From Brevibacillus_H sp049846925 (GTDB lineage: Bacteria > Bacillota > Bacilli > Brevibacillales > Brevibacillaceae), in NCBI RefSeq assembly GCF_049846925.1, contig NZ_JBNCMT010000001.1, positions 124,001-188,000 on the forward strand: DNA of 64,000 nucleotides, written 5' to 3'. Both the position numbers and the translations under genes were made by a program. The notes below the pieces were generated by a model. That model was not told where the DNA came from, ran no database searches, and was given only the letters and a program-made list of their open reading frames with translations. The stretch's first letter is position 1, and every line of letters begins with the position of its first letter. Positions 50,009 to 57,995 of the stretch are shown here, one piece after another.

Positions 50009-50120
50009 TCAAATCCCCTCTCATACCCATTTCTAACCGATATTTCTTCCTTACAGGGTATGAAGTGAATGAGCAAAGCGCTTGCCCAAATCGTTGTGCA
50101 GGACTTGCTTATTCCGACTT

Positions 50121-50681
50121 TTACTTGCTCCGTTTTTCAATCACTAATAGGAATGGTGCCTGGTTTTGTTGGTTTACGTACTGATATTTCAACGCCAAGT
50201 ACTCGGTTTGATCCAGATTCACACAATATTCTTCCACAGCGTCTTTCTCAATCTTTCCTGCATCATGACCCCAGTAGACGATAATTGTCATTACTCCGCC
50301 TGATTTTAGTAACCCAAGTCCTGCTTCGATGGCACGAATGGTACTGGCTGCCTGTGTCGTAACCTCTTTATTGCCTCCTGGTAGATAACCCAGATTGAAC
50401 ATGATAGCTCCCACAGTATCTGGAACCTGATTCATTTCCTCGTGGCTCACGATGCGAATGTCAACCCGTTCAGCCACACCTTCTCGTTCCAGACGAGCCC
50501 TCGTCTTTTCTGCCGCTTCCTGCTGGATATCATATGCAATCACTTTGCCATGTTGTCCGATGAGCTCAGCCAAAAATAGCGTATCATTGCCATTCCCCAT
50601 CGTTGCATCTACTACTGTTTCTCCCAACCCGACTCTCTCTCTGATGAATCTTCTCGCAACTTCCAATACATTAGGTAACAT
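50121..50681 (-). CDS. mnmM: tRNA U34 methyltransferase, MnmM (YtqB) type
   Basis: This 186-residue class I SAM methyltransferase has motif I VVDATMGNGNDTLFLAELIG near residue 24 and the distinctive MFNLGYLPGGNKEVTT near 94, the signature of YtqB, now known as MnmM, which methylates nm5(s2)U34 in tRNA. The rest of the fold matches (IVYWGHDAGKIEKDAVEEYC). GGGGAGAG precedes the ATG. It lies downstream of a MBL hydrolase on the same strand with a 21-base gap. Confidence 0.85.
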   Translation of the reverse strand: MLPNVLEVARRFIRERVGLGETVVDATMGNGNDTLFLAELIGQHGKVIAYDIQQEAAEKTRARLEREGVAERVDIRIVSHEEMNQVPDTVGAIMFNLGYLPGGNKEVTTQAASTIRAIEAGLGLLKSGGVMTIIVYWGHDAGKIEKDAVEEYCVNLDQTEYLALKYQYVNQQNQAPFLLVIEKRSK

Positions 50682-50702
50682 CTGGCTCTCCCCTTATGAT
50701 TT

Positions 50703-51443
50703 CTATAAGTGTAGCTGCAGCCCAATTTTAGCTACATATCCTTCTCCCCGAGTATACCCTTCTATTTCGCTTCGTACCTCCGATTCCTGATAGGCAGGAA
50801 ACAAGTGAGTCACGATAAACCTGCTGCAACCAATCTGCTCGGCAACTGCTGCGGCTTCTTTGACGCTTAAATGACCTGTCGGTGTAGTCGGTTTATATTT
50901 TTCCAGAAAAGTCCCTTCACCAATGAACAAATCAGCCCCTGTCACAAAGGGAAACCACCTGGTCCCAGGCCCGCTGTCTGCACCGTAAACAATTGTCTTG
51001 TCACCTTGCTGGATTCTCATCGCATAGCAGGTAATGTCATGCTGTGTTTGCAAAAATGTGACGGTGCAATCTCCAATTGTGATACGAGACTCTTCGTTCA
51101 CCTCATGGAAGGTCGTAAACGTTTCATAATCCAGTGTAAGCCCCTTCTCTTCCGGTTTGGCTGGCCCATAGATCGGTAAACTTCCTTTAACCCGATCATT
51201 CATACGCATATGTAGCATGGTTCCGTATTGAAGCACACCGACATCGGCAACGTGATCGTGATGATAATGGGAAAGAAATACTGCATCCAATTCACTGATC
51301 GGCAAATAGTTCAAGAGCTGGCTGATCACTCCACTGCCACAATCAAACAATAGATTTACCTCATCTGTCTGCAATAAGTACCCTGCTGTTGCTCCATTCG
51401 CTCCAGGGTAGGGAGAATGACAGCCCAGAATGGTCAAGCGCAT
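50703..51443 (-). CDS. MBL-fold metallo-hydrolase (YhfI-like)
   Basis: This 246-residue protein of the RNase Z-like MBL branch has the zinc-binding FLSHYHHDHVADVGVLQYG near residue 59, a GADSGPGTRWFP segment near 154, and a terminal TGHLSVKEAAAVAEQIGC near 188 with the VTHLFP histidine near 217. B. subtilis YhfI is the closest named relative I know; substrate unknown. AAGGAG lies before the ATG. It is divergent from the YkvI gene. Confidence 0.83.
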   Translation of the reverse strand: MRLTILGCHSPYPGANGATAGYLLQTDEVNLLFDCGSGVISQLLNYLPISELDAVFLSHYHHDHVADVGVLQYGTMLHMRMNDRVKGSLPIYGPAKPEEKGLTLDYETFTTFHEVNEESRITIGDCTVTFLQTQHDITCYAMRIQQGDKTIVYGADSGPGTRWFPFVTGADLFIGEGTFLEKYKPTTPTGHLSVKEAAAVAEQIGCSRFIVTHLFPAYQESEVRSEIEGYTRGEGYVAKIGLQLHL

Positions 51444-51487
51444 GAAACTTCACTCCTTCTCATAGGATGGTGGTAGGAGGGTACAAG

Positions 51488-52537
51488 ATGCCAAACTCAT
51501 GGAAACTTACATTTCAAATCGCTTTTACCTATATTGGAACGGTGGTTGGTGCGGGTTTTGCATCTGGACGGGAAATCATCGAGTTTTTCGTCCAATATGG
51601 CGTTCAGGGCTTCGTTGGAATCCTTCTCGCATCGTTTCTCTTTATTTGGTCAGGAATACAGGTGATGCTGGTTGCACGCCACATCAAAGCCACTTCTTAT
51701 CACGATATCAGTATGTATCTGTTCGGCAAGCCGCTTGGAACGTTCTTTAATATCATTCTACTGACAATTCTCATCGGTACAACATCCGTTATGCTAGCTG
51801 CAACTGGTTCGATCTTCGTGGAGTCATTTCAACTCTCTCCACAACTCGGTATTTGGTTGAGTATGATCTGTATCTATATTGTCACGGTGAGAGGATTGCA
51901 TGCGATCCATTCCGTGAACAGTTTTTTTGTCCCTATTTTGATCGGCTTTACCATTCTTGTTTTCCTTCATCATCAGCCTTGGGTCCAAACCGGATCTAAC
52001 TCTGGTGTGATCATCGAAACAGCCAGGTCGTGGGTGTGGATTACCTCCCCCCTTTCCTATGTAGCATTAAACATCGCTCTTTCGCAATCTGTCCTGGTCC
52101 CTATGGGGCGAGAAAGCAAAGACCGTCGAACATTGATCTGGGGGGGCATTTTAGGCGGGTGTGGAATTGGCTTGCTGCTTTTACTAGCCTATTCTTCCAT
52201 GCACAATCATTCGCCTCAGATATTGGAAGTAGAAATGCCGATGATTTTTCTTTTGACCGATATGGGAAAAGCAGCAGCGTATTTATTTGCACTCCTTGTG
52301 TTCGCTGAAATCTTCTCTTCGCTAGTTGCAAACGTATTTGGTGTCGTCGAGCAGATGAAACGATTTTTCAGCATCACACCCAGTATTATCACCATCTTCA
52401 TTTTGCTTTTAAGTTATCTGATCAGTTTTATTGGCTTTAGTTCTCTTCTCTCTGTATTGTACCCTCTTTTTGGCCAAGTTGTGGTTATTTTTCTACTGAT
52501 GCTGGGATACCGTCAATGGGAGCGTAAAAGAAAATAG
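51488..52537 (+). CDS. YkvI family membrane transporter
   Basis: This 349-residue integral membrane protein has about ten helices. It opens KLTFQIAFTYIGTVVGAGFA, the Gly-rich first helix typical of the YkvI branch of LeuT/APC-fold carriers, with the glycine-rich break continuing SGREIIEFFVQYG. It probably moves an amino acid or similar solute; no substrate can be named. ATG 51488 has AGGAGG seven bases upstream; the reading from 51467 is rejected. It is convergent with the 2-oxoacid oxidoreductase genes and shares their terminator. Confidence 0.8.
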   Translation: MPNSWKLTFQIAFTYIGTVVGAGFASGREIIEFFVQYGVQGFVGILLASFLFIWSGIQVMLVARHIKATSYHDISMYLFGKPLGTFFNIILLTILIGTTSVMLAATGSIFVESFQLSPQLGIWLSMICIYIVTVRGLHAIHSVNSFFVPILIGFTILVFLHHQPWVQTGSNSGVIIETARSWVWITSPLSYVALNIALSQSVLVPMGRESKDRRTLIWGGILGGCGIGLLLLLAYSSMHNHSPQILEVEMPMIFLLTDMGKAAAYLFALLVFAEIFSSLVANVFGVVEQMKRFFSITPSIITIFILLLSYLISFIGFSSLLSVLYPLFGQVVVIFLLMLGYRQWERKRK

Positions 52538-52565
52538 AACCTCTCCAGTATTTGGAGAGGTTCTA
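52535..52565. terminator. Convergent terminator, ykvI and the 2-oxoacid oxidoreductase operon
   Basis: TAGAACCTCTCCA (52535-52547) pairs perfectly with TGGAGAGGTTCTA (52553-52565). Confidence 0.85.
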
Positions 52566-52588
52566 CTAATCAACCGAAGTTGAAGATA

Positions 52589-53455
52589 TTATTTGAATTC
52601 TGCCACCAATTTCGCAAAATCTTCTGCAGAAAGGTTGATATCCTGGTTAGCAATCCCTTCTTCTTTGAAGCCTTTAACCGATTGTTCGTAGGATTTTTTC
52701 TCCGTGTCTTGATAGATCAAACCGGTTAACAAACCTTTGTGTTGCATAGAGAAGGACATCGCTTTGATACGATCATGTGGATCATAGCCTTCTACTGATT
52801 CAACAGGAACGATGTTTTCCTTGAACCAATCGTAAGTGTTCACTTTGTTGTACGTTACACATGGACTAAATACGTTGATCAAGGAGAAGCCCTCATGCTT
52901 GATACCAGCTTCAATCAACTCTGTCAGACCTTTCAAATCGCTAGAAAAAGATTGAGCAACGAATGTAGCACCTACGGAAAGTGCCAATTCAACTGGTGAG
53001 ATCGCAGACTCGATAGAGCCGCCTGGTGTTGACTTGGTTACGAAACCTGCCGCAGAGCGCGGAGAAGTTTGTCCTTTCGTCAAACCGTAAATAGCATTAT
53101 CCATTACGATATAAGTGATGTTCATGTTACGACGAATCGCATGAACAGTATGACCCATACCAATCGCAAAACCGTCACCGTCTCCACCAGAAGCGATTAC
53201 AGTAAGTTCACGGTTTGCCATTTTCACGCCTTGAGCGATAGGAAGTGCACGACCATGAATACCATGTAATCCATAAGCATTGATATAACCAGAGATACGA
53301 CCAGAACAGCCGATACCAGAGATAACTGCCAATTGCTCAGGCTCTAATCCTACATTTGCAGCAGCACGTTGAATCGCTGCTTGTACAGAGAAGTCACCAC
53401 AGCCCGGGCACCAGTTTGGCTTTATATTATTGCGAAACTCTTTGAACGTCGCCAC
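52589..53455 (-). CDS. korB: 2-oxoacid:ferredoxin oxidoreductase, beta subunit
   Basis: The beta subunit (288 residues) holds thiamine diphosphate. NIKPNWCPGCGDFSVQAAI (about 10-28) and ISGIGCSGRISGYI give the iron-sulfur and TPP-binding parts, and the TPP motif VIASGGDGDGFAIGMGH is near 87. With the alpha subunit it decarboxylates 2-oxoglutarate or another 2-oxoacid to the acyl-CoA while reducing ferredoxin. The GTG start at 53455 lies inside the end of the alpha gene (29-base overlap). Substrate choice (2-oxoglutarate versus pyruvate) is inferred from the two-subunit Bacillales type. Confidence 0.9.
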   Translation of the reverse strand: MATFKEFRNNIKPNWCPGCGDFSVQAAIQRAAANVGLEPEQLAVISGIGCSGRISGYINAYGLHGIHGRALPIAQGVKMANRELTVIASGGDGDGFAIGMGHTVHAIRRNMNITYIVMDNAIYGLTKGQTSPRSAAGFVTKSTPGGSIESAISPVELALSVGATFVAQSFSSDLKGLTELIEAGIKHEGFSLINVFSPCVTYNKVNTYDWFKENIVPVESVEGYDPHDRIKAMSFSMQHKGLLTGLIYQDTEKKSYEQSVKGFKEEGIANQDINLSAEDFAKLVAEFK

Positions 53456-55208
53456 GCTTGATCAGCCCCTTAACACCTGTATAAATATCGTTTGGCAAGA
53501 ACGGATTACCGTCATATTTCATAACCATTTCGATTTTTTCTGCATTGCCCAAGTTCATTTTCAACAAGCTGGAGATTTGTCCAGTGGCATTATTCTCAAT
53601 CACAACCACTTTACGTGCTTTTTCAATCAACGGTTTGAGTGTGTTGGTTGGGAACGGATGCACCAAGCGAATATGAGCATGGTTCACCGTAAAGCCTTCT
53701 TGTTCCAGACGAGCTTTCGCTTCTTGTATTGTACCACCAGTTGAGTTGATACCAATGATGAGAACATCTGCTTCTTGATGTGGAGCATCAACCAACACAG
53801 GGTTTTTGAATGTAGATTCAACTGTGCTAATTTTGCCTAAACGTTTATTCGTTTGTTGGTTGCGGTTAATAGGACTTTCCGATGGACGACCTGTTTGGTC
53901 ATGTTCTACCCCTGTTACATGGTGAATTCCGTATTTTTGACCCGGAATGGAACGAGGGGAAATGCCATCTTCAGTCAATTCATAGCGCTTGAACAATTGA
54001 TCAGCAGGAATCTCAGGAAGATCGCCAGTCATCAATTTACCACGGCGGATTTCAACCTTGCTGAAGTCAAGCGGATCTGTTGTTTGTTTGCCAAGAGACA
54101 ATGCAATATCAGTCATCAAAATAACTGGCACTTGATATTCCTCAGCGATATTGAACGCTTCTACAGCATCATAGAAACACTCTTCTACTGTGCTAGGAGC
54201 GAGGACAACTTTTGGAATTTCACCATGTGTACCATAGATCATCGCCATAAAGTCAGATTGTTCAATTTTTGTAGGAAGACCAGTGGATGGACCACCACGT
54301 TGTGTATCAACGATAACAACTGGTGTTTCCGTCATACCAGCCAAGCCGATAGCTTCCATCATCAAGGAAAGTCCAGGGCCGGAAGAAGCTGTCAATGTAC
54401 GAGCACCTGCGTAGGCACCACCGATAGCCATCGTGATCGCAGCGATTTCGTCTTCAGTTTGGATAACGGTACCACCAAATTTAGGCAGTTTCTTAATCAA
54501 ATATTCCATAACCTCAGATGCTGGCGTAATTGGGTATGCTGGCATAAAACGTACACCCGCAGCTACAGCACCGAGTGCAATTGCATCGTTACCGATCATG
54601 AACAGACGAGTTTGACCATCTGTTACCGGTTTTTCTAATTGGAAATCAGGAAGTTGGCCGCCTACAATTCCTGTAACGAACTCAGCGCCTTTTGCAATCG
54701 CTTCCATGTTCTTTTCTACAACTTTTTCACCTTTGCGCAAGAACATGTCTTCCACGATGTTGCGGTAGCTTTCCACAGAGATTCCCAGGATTGCACTGGT
54801 TGCCCCGATGGACACCATGTTCTTCATAAGGGAAGTTCCTAATTCATCCGCAATTTGTGTCAATGGTACGGAGAGCAGACGCACAGGCTTGAGGCCTTCA
54901 GGTAGCGTTGGATTGAACTTCGCATCTGCAATGATAATTCCGCCTTCACGTAATTCGTATGCATTCAGATCAATTGTCTCTTGGTCAAACGCGACCAACA
55001 TATCAAGAACATCTGAAATTGCACGAAGCGGTTGTGTACTTACGCGAATCTTGTTGTTGGTGTGACCACCTTTGATACGTGAAGAGAAATGACGATAACC
55101 ATATAGATGATAGCCCATACGGTTCATCGCTGTGGAGAAGATTTCGCCAGTACTCTCGATACCTTCCCCTTGCTGTCCTCCAACTTTCCAAGAAAGTTGA
55201 CTAATCAT
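53427..55208 (-). CDS. korA: 2-oxoacid:ferredoxin oxidoreductase, alpha (gamma-alpha fused) subunit
   Basis: This 593-residue subunit has an N-terminal gamma domain (about 1-190, SWKVGGQQGEGIESTGEIFS and the YRHFSSRIKGGH segment) fused to the alpha domain (about 200-593), with AYPITPASEVMEYLIKKLP and RTLTASSGPGLSLMMEAIGL. ATG 55208 has AAGGGGTGG upstream; a longer in-frame reading to 55280 has no site. Its 300-base leader carries the three-hairpin element (copy B), which may be an attenuator. It follows a dipeptidase gene, an order shared with other Bacillales. Confidence 0.9.
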   Translation of the reverse strand: MISQLSWKVGGQQGEGIESTGEIFSTAMNRMGYHLYGYRHFSSRIKGGHTNNKIRVSTQPLRAISDVLDMLVAFDQETIDLNAYELREGGIIIADAKFNPTLPEGLKPVRLLSVPLTQIADELGTSLMKNMVSIGATSAILGISVESYRNIVEDMFLRKGEKVVEKNMEAIAKGAEFVTGIVGGQLPDFQLEKPVTDGQTRLFMIGNDAIALGAVAAGVRFMPAYPITPASEVMEYLIKKLPKFGGTVIQTEDEIAAITMAIGGAYAGARTLTASSGPGLSLMMEAIGLAGMTETPVVIVDTQRGGPSTGLPTKIEQSDFMAMIYGTHGEIPKVVLAPSTVEECFYDAVEAFNIAEEYQVPVILMTDIALSLGKQTTDPLDFSKVEIRRGKLMTGDLPEIPADQLFKRYELTEDGISPRSIPGQKYGIHHVTGVEHDQTGRPSESPINRNQQTNKRLGKISTVESTFKNPVLVDAPHQEADVLIIGINSTGGTIQEAKARLEQEGFTVNHAHIRLVHPFPTNTLKPLIEKARKVVVIENNATGQISSLLKMNLGNAEKIEMVMKYDGNPFLPNDIYTGVKGLIKRGDVQRVSQ

Positions 55209-55515
55209 GAAATTCCACCCCTTCAGAGACTGTGAAAGAAGATGCATCATCCATTCACCGATCGACACAAAAAACGGCAAAAACCGCTTTTTATTGACTG
55301 CAAGCAGTCACATCAAATTCTCATGAAAAACGTTGAGACGTCCCTCACTATAACAGACTGTAAAAGTCAATATGACAGCAAATGGATAAGATGTGAACAA
55401 TGTGTGTATAAGCTTTTCCAATTGTAGTCCTAGCTCTGCAAAATTGCAAGTGCTTTTACTAAAATTACTTTTGGAATCATTCGAACGATGTACTTAGTTC
55501 ATTAATCTTCTAATG
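55209..55515. other. Leader region between korA and the dipeptidase gene
   Basis: About 307 bases without a gene. It holds the three-hairpin element listed at 55264-55345. The remaining 55346-55515 is AT-rich and presumably carries the korA promoter; I could not fix -35 and -10 with confidence. Confidence 0.5.
55264..55345 (-). repeat. Three-hairpin leader element, copy B
   Basis: Minus-strand order: hairpin I GGGACGTC-TC-AACGTTTTT (complement of about 55325-55343, with G-U pairs), hairpin II TGACTGC-TT-GCAGTCA (about 55295-55310, perfect), and hairpin III, AAAAGCGG / CCGTTTTTT (about 55269-55290), which looks like an intrinsic terminator with six Ts. Hairpin III ends about 60 bases before the korA start. 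Blocks, order, orientation and distance to the start resemble copy A at 33781-33945. Confidence 0.55.
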
Positions 55516-56454
55516 TTATTGTAACACTTTTGTAAAAACTCGCAACCAATTTCCTCGTACAAATTTCTCCACTTCCTCCTGTTTGAATCTTTTCAGGAGG
55601 TTGTCTACTAATAATGTGTACTGTCCGGGACTAGTCAAATCCCCAAACAGGAGTTTTTCTCCATCAAAATCAGATCCAAATGAAACGTGATTCACCCCGC
55701 CGCGCGCACATATGTAATCAAGGTGCCTCAAGAGATCATCAATCCAGACCGTACGCTTTTCGGATGTGTTGAAGTACGGGATAAAGGAAAGTCCGATCAC
55801 ACCATCTTTCTGTATCAGTGCATCGATTTGTTGATCGGATAGATTGCGTACATGGTTACATAGCTGTTTTACATTCGAATGAGAAGCAATCACAGGTTTT
55901 GTTGAGAGTTCTAACGTATCCCAAAATCCTGGTTCAGCGATATGGGACACATCGATTATCATGCCCAATTGGTTCATTTCTTCAATAACCTTTCGACCAA
56001 AAAGACTTAGCCCGCCCGGATTCGGTTCGTGACAGCCATCAGCCACTTCATTGCGAAAATTCCACGTCAGTGTCATCCCTCGCACACCCAGACGGTGCAG
56101 TGTATGCAAATTAGTCAGTTGGCCTTCGATGGCCCCAGCCCCTTCTACAAACAGAATGGCACCGTTCTTGTCATCGCAAACAGTTATTTCTAAATCATTC
56201 TTTGACAAGATGAGCTTGTATCCAACAGGCTGAATTTTTGAGTAGTACAGATTGATCATGTCCAGCGTCGTTGTCAATCGTGCATGAGGATGAATTCGCT
56301 CGGGAACGTACATGGCAAACGCCTGAAATTGCACATTTCCCTTTTCCAGTTCTGGATAACTGGCACGGAGACGATCATCCTCGTCGGTAAAAGTAAGATC
56401 AGGATGTTCCAACAGCTTTAACAACGCATCACAATGTGCATCAAATATCTTCAT
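55516..56454 (-). CDS. Membrane (renal-type) dipeptidase
   Basis: This 312-residue zinc dipeptidase is of the renal dipeptidase/M19 family. Metal ligands are in FDAHCDALLKLL (about 4-12), ILFVEGAGAIEGQLTN (Glu, about 102), IIDVSHIAEPGFWD (about 175) and VIASHSNVKQLCNHVRNLSD (about 197), with FGSDFDGEK near 262. It is cytosolic here (no signal peptide). Orthologues sit between spoVS and the 2-oxoacid oxidoreductase in other Bacillales; the link may be peptide recycling during sporulation (inference). Confidence 0.92.
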   Translation of the reverse strand: MKIFDAHCDALLKLLEHPDLTFTDEDDRLRASYPELEKGNVQFQAFAMYVPERIHPHARLTTTLDMINLYYSKIQPVGYKLILSKNDLEITVCDDKNGAILFVEGAGAIEGQLTNLHTLHRLGVRGMTLTWNFRNEVADGCHEPNPGGLSLFGRKVIEEMNQLGMIIDVSHIAEPGFWDTLELSTKPVIASHSNVKQLCNHVRNLSDQQIDALIQKDGVIGLSFIPYFNTSEKRTVWIDDLLRHLDYICARGGVNHVSFGSDFDGEKLLFGDLTSPGQYTLLVDNLLKRFKQEEVEKFVRGNWLRVFTKVLQ

Positions 56455-56533
56455 TATTATTGTCCCCTTTTCCCCATTAGAATCGTGGCTTTTTACGCTT
56501 GTTGCAGCACAAACTTTCCATTAAAACGAAAAA

Positions 56534-56560
56534 ACCTGTTTATTCAGTGAACAAACAGGT
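56534..56560 (-). terminator. Terminator after spoVS
   Basis: ACCTGTTT (56534-56541) pairs with AAACAGGT (56553-56560); on the minus strand TTTTTTCGTTTT follows. Confidence 0.88.
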
Positions 56561-56591
56561 ACTCAACACTTTATTTACTTTGGCTAGACTA

Positions 56592-56852
56592 TCATCTGGG
56601 TTCTACAATTAGTTTGATGGCTGTACGCTCTTCCCCATCAATCACTATATCGGTGAAGGCTGGAATGCAGATTAAGTCGACACCACTAGGCGCTACGAAC
56701 CCTCTTGCGATTGCTACTGCTTTAACAGCTTGGTTAAGCGCTCCAGCCCCAATAGCTTGGATCTCGGCTGCTCCGCGTTCACGAAGCACACCAGCAAGGG
56801 CGCCAGCGACAGAGTTGGGGTTAGACTTTGCTGAAACTTTTAATACTTCCAT
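56592..56852 (-). CDS. spoVS: Stage V sporulation protein S
   Basis: SpoVS is a small Alba-like protein of 86 residues, MEVLKVSAKSNPNSVAGALA at the start and GRE-type PSGVDLICIPAFTDIVIDGE near 56. In B. subtilis it is needed for coat assembly and its loss affects septation and stage V. It probably binds nucleic acid. The sequence is among the most conserved in Bacillales. GGGAGG precedes the ATG; ymdB lies 115 bases upstream. Confidence 0.96.
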   Translation of the reverse strand: MEVLKVSAKSNPNSVAGALAGVLRERGAAEIQAIGAGALNQAVKAVAIARGFVAPSGVDLICIPAFTDIVIDGEERTAIKLIVEPR

Positions 56853-56967
56853 CCTTTGTACCTCCCGTCTGATAGAATAACTGTTTTCATTAAGATGATA
56901 TTCGAATAACCCCTAAAAATTCCTTCCTTTTGACAGGGAAAATTCAAAAAATTCCGATCTAATCATA

Positions 56968-57762
56968 TTATTCCATAAAGGGATACTCTGAGTCAATTCG
57001 GATTCGTTGCACCTTCAATGTTTTACCAGTTGTTTTATCAGCGGTAAATAATACAGCATTCAATTGTTTATTCCCAGAAGCTACCTCAAATCGAACAGGC
57101 AATTGTGTCAGAAATTTCTTGATCACCGCTTCCCGTTCCATGCCCAGGATGCCGTCCATCGGCCCACACATTCCTGCGTCGGTGAGGTACCCCGTACCAC
57201 CCGGGAGAATACGATCGTCACCGGTTTGAACATGAGTATGAGTCCCAACCACTGCTGTAACCCTTCCATCCAGATACCAGCCCATCGCCTGTTTCTCCGA
57301 CGTTGCCTCTGCATGGAAATCGACCAAGATGTATTTGGTGCGCTTGCGTGCTTGTTCGACAAGCTGATCTGCTAACTCGAACGGGCAATCCAACGGTGGC
57401 AAAAACGCTCTTCCTTGCAGATTGATGACAGCGAGTTCACCCTCCGGCACAGTTATGTAAGTGATCCCTTGGCCCGGTGCTCCTTTGGGGAAGTTTGCCG
57501 GACGAATCATCCTTGAATCTTGATCGATAAAGTCAAAGATCTCTTTGTTATCCCATGTATGATTGCCCATCGTAATAGCGTGAACACCTGCACCGTACAA
57601 CTCTTTCGTAATTTTTTCGGTAATTCCTCGGCCGTTCGCCGCATTTTCTCCATTTACTACAATGACAGAAGGCTGGAATTTACGCTTCAATCGTGGAAGA
57701 TACTCAACAACCATCTCTCTTCCCGGTGAACCGCATATATCCCCCAAAAATAAAATACGCAT
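56968..57762 (-). CDS. ymdB: YmdB metallophosphoesterase (cyclic nucleotide phosphodiesterase)
   Basis: YmdB is a 264-residue calcineurin-type phosphoesterase that hydrolyses cyclic nucleotides in vitro, is needed in B. subtilis for biofilm gene expression and nanotube formation, and affects RNase Y targets. Metal ligands are in FLGDICGSPGREMV (about 5), VNGENAANGRG (about 37), AITMGNHTWDNKEI (about 63), VDFHAEATSEKQ (about 146) and VGTHTHVQTGD (about 174). It follows rny with a leader containing strong hairpins (57882-57947). Confidence 0.95.
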   Translation of the reverse strand: MRILFLGDICGSPGREMVVEYLPRLKRKFQPSVIVVNGENAANGRGITEKITKELYGAGVHAITMGNHTWDNKEIFDFIDQDSRMIRPANFPKGAPGQGITYITVPEGELAVINLQGRAFLPPLDCPFELADQLVEQARKRTKYILVDFHAEATSEKQAMGWYLDGRVTAVVGTHTHVQTGDDRILPGGTGYLTDAGMCGPMDGILGMEREAVIKKFLTQLPVRFEVASGNKQLNAVLFTADKTTGKTLKVQRIRIDSEYPFME

Positions 57763-57881
57763 ACCCTACACTTCCTTTACTGATTCAAGCCTACTATAGT
57801 TTTTCCTAAATTTGCAAGTTTACAACGAATGCCCTTAACTTATTCTTAAAAAACCCACTCGACACAAGAAAATAGCTGGCG

Positions 57882-57947
57882 GTCGACTAAACGCAACATC
57901 CGTGTTGCATCGTCGACACTCGCACGTCCTCTGCATCGTCGTGCGAG
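57882..57947 (-). promoter_or_regulatory. Structured leader of ymdB: two strong stems, one nested
   Basis: CTCGCACG (57919-57926) pairs with CGTGCGAG (57940-57947). GTCGAC at 57882-57887 pairs with GTCGAC at 57912-57917, enclosing an inner stem GCAACA (57893-57898) with TGTTGC (57903-57908), loop TCCG. No T run follows, so they are not simple terminators. Confidence 0.55.
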
Positions 57948-57964
57948 GCCCCAAACAATGCAAA

Positions 57965-57995
57965 AAAATAAAGTGGCATTCAGCCACTTTATTTT
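57965..57995 (-). terminator. Terminator overlapping the rny stop
   Basis: AAAATAAAGTGGC (57965-57977) pairs with GCCACTTTATTTT (57983-57995); on the minus strand TTTTTTTG follows. The arm includes the stop codon of rny at 57989-57991. Confidence 0.88.

Noticed and set aside
53853..54638. A 261-codon plus-strand ORF opposite korA
   Set aside because: Shadow of the conserved 2-oxoacid oxidoreductase alpha gene; Cys/His/Arg/Thr-rich translation and no start signals.
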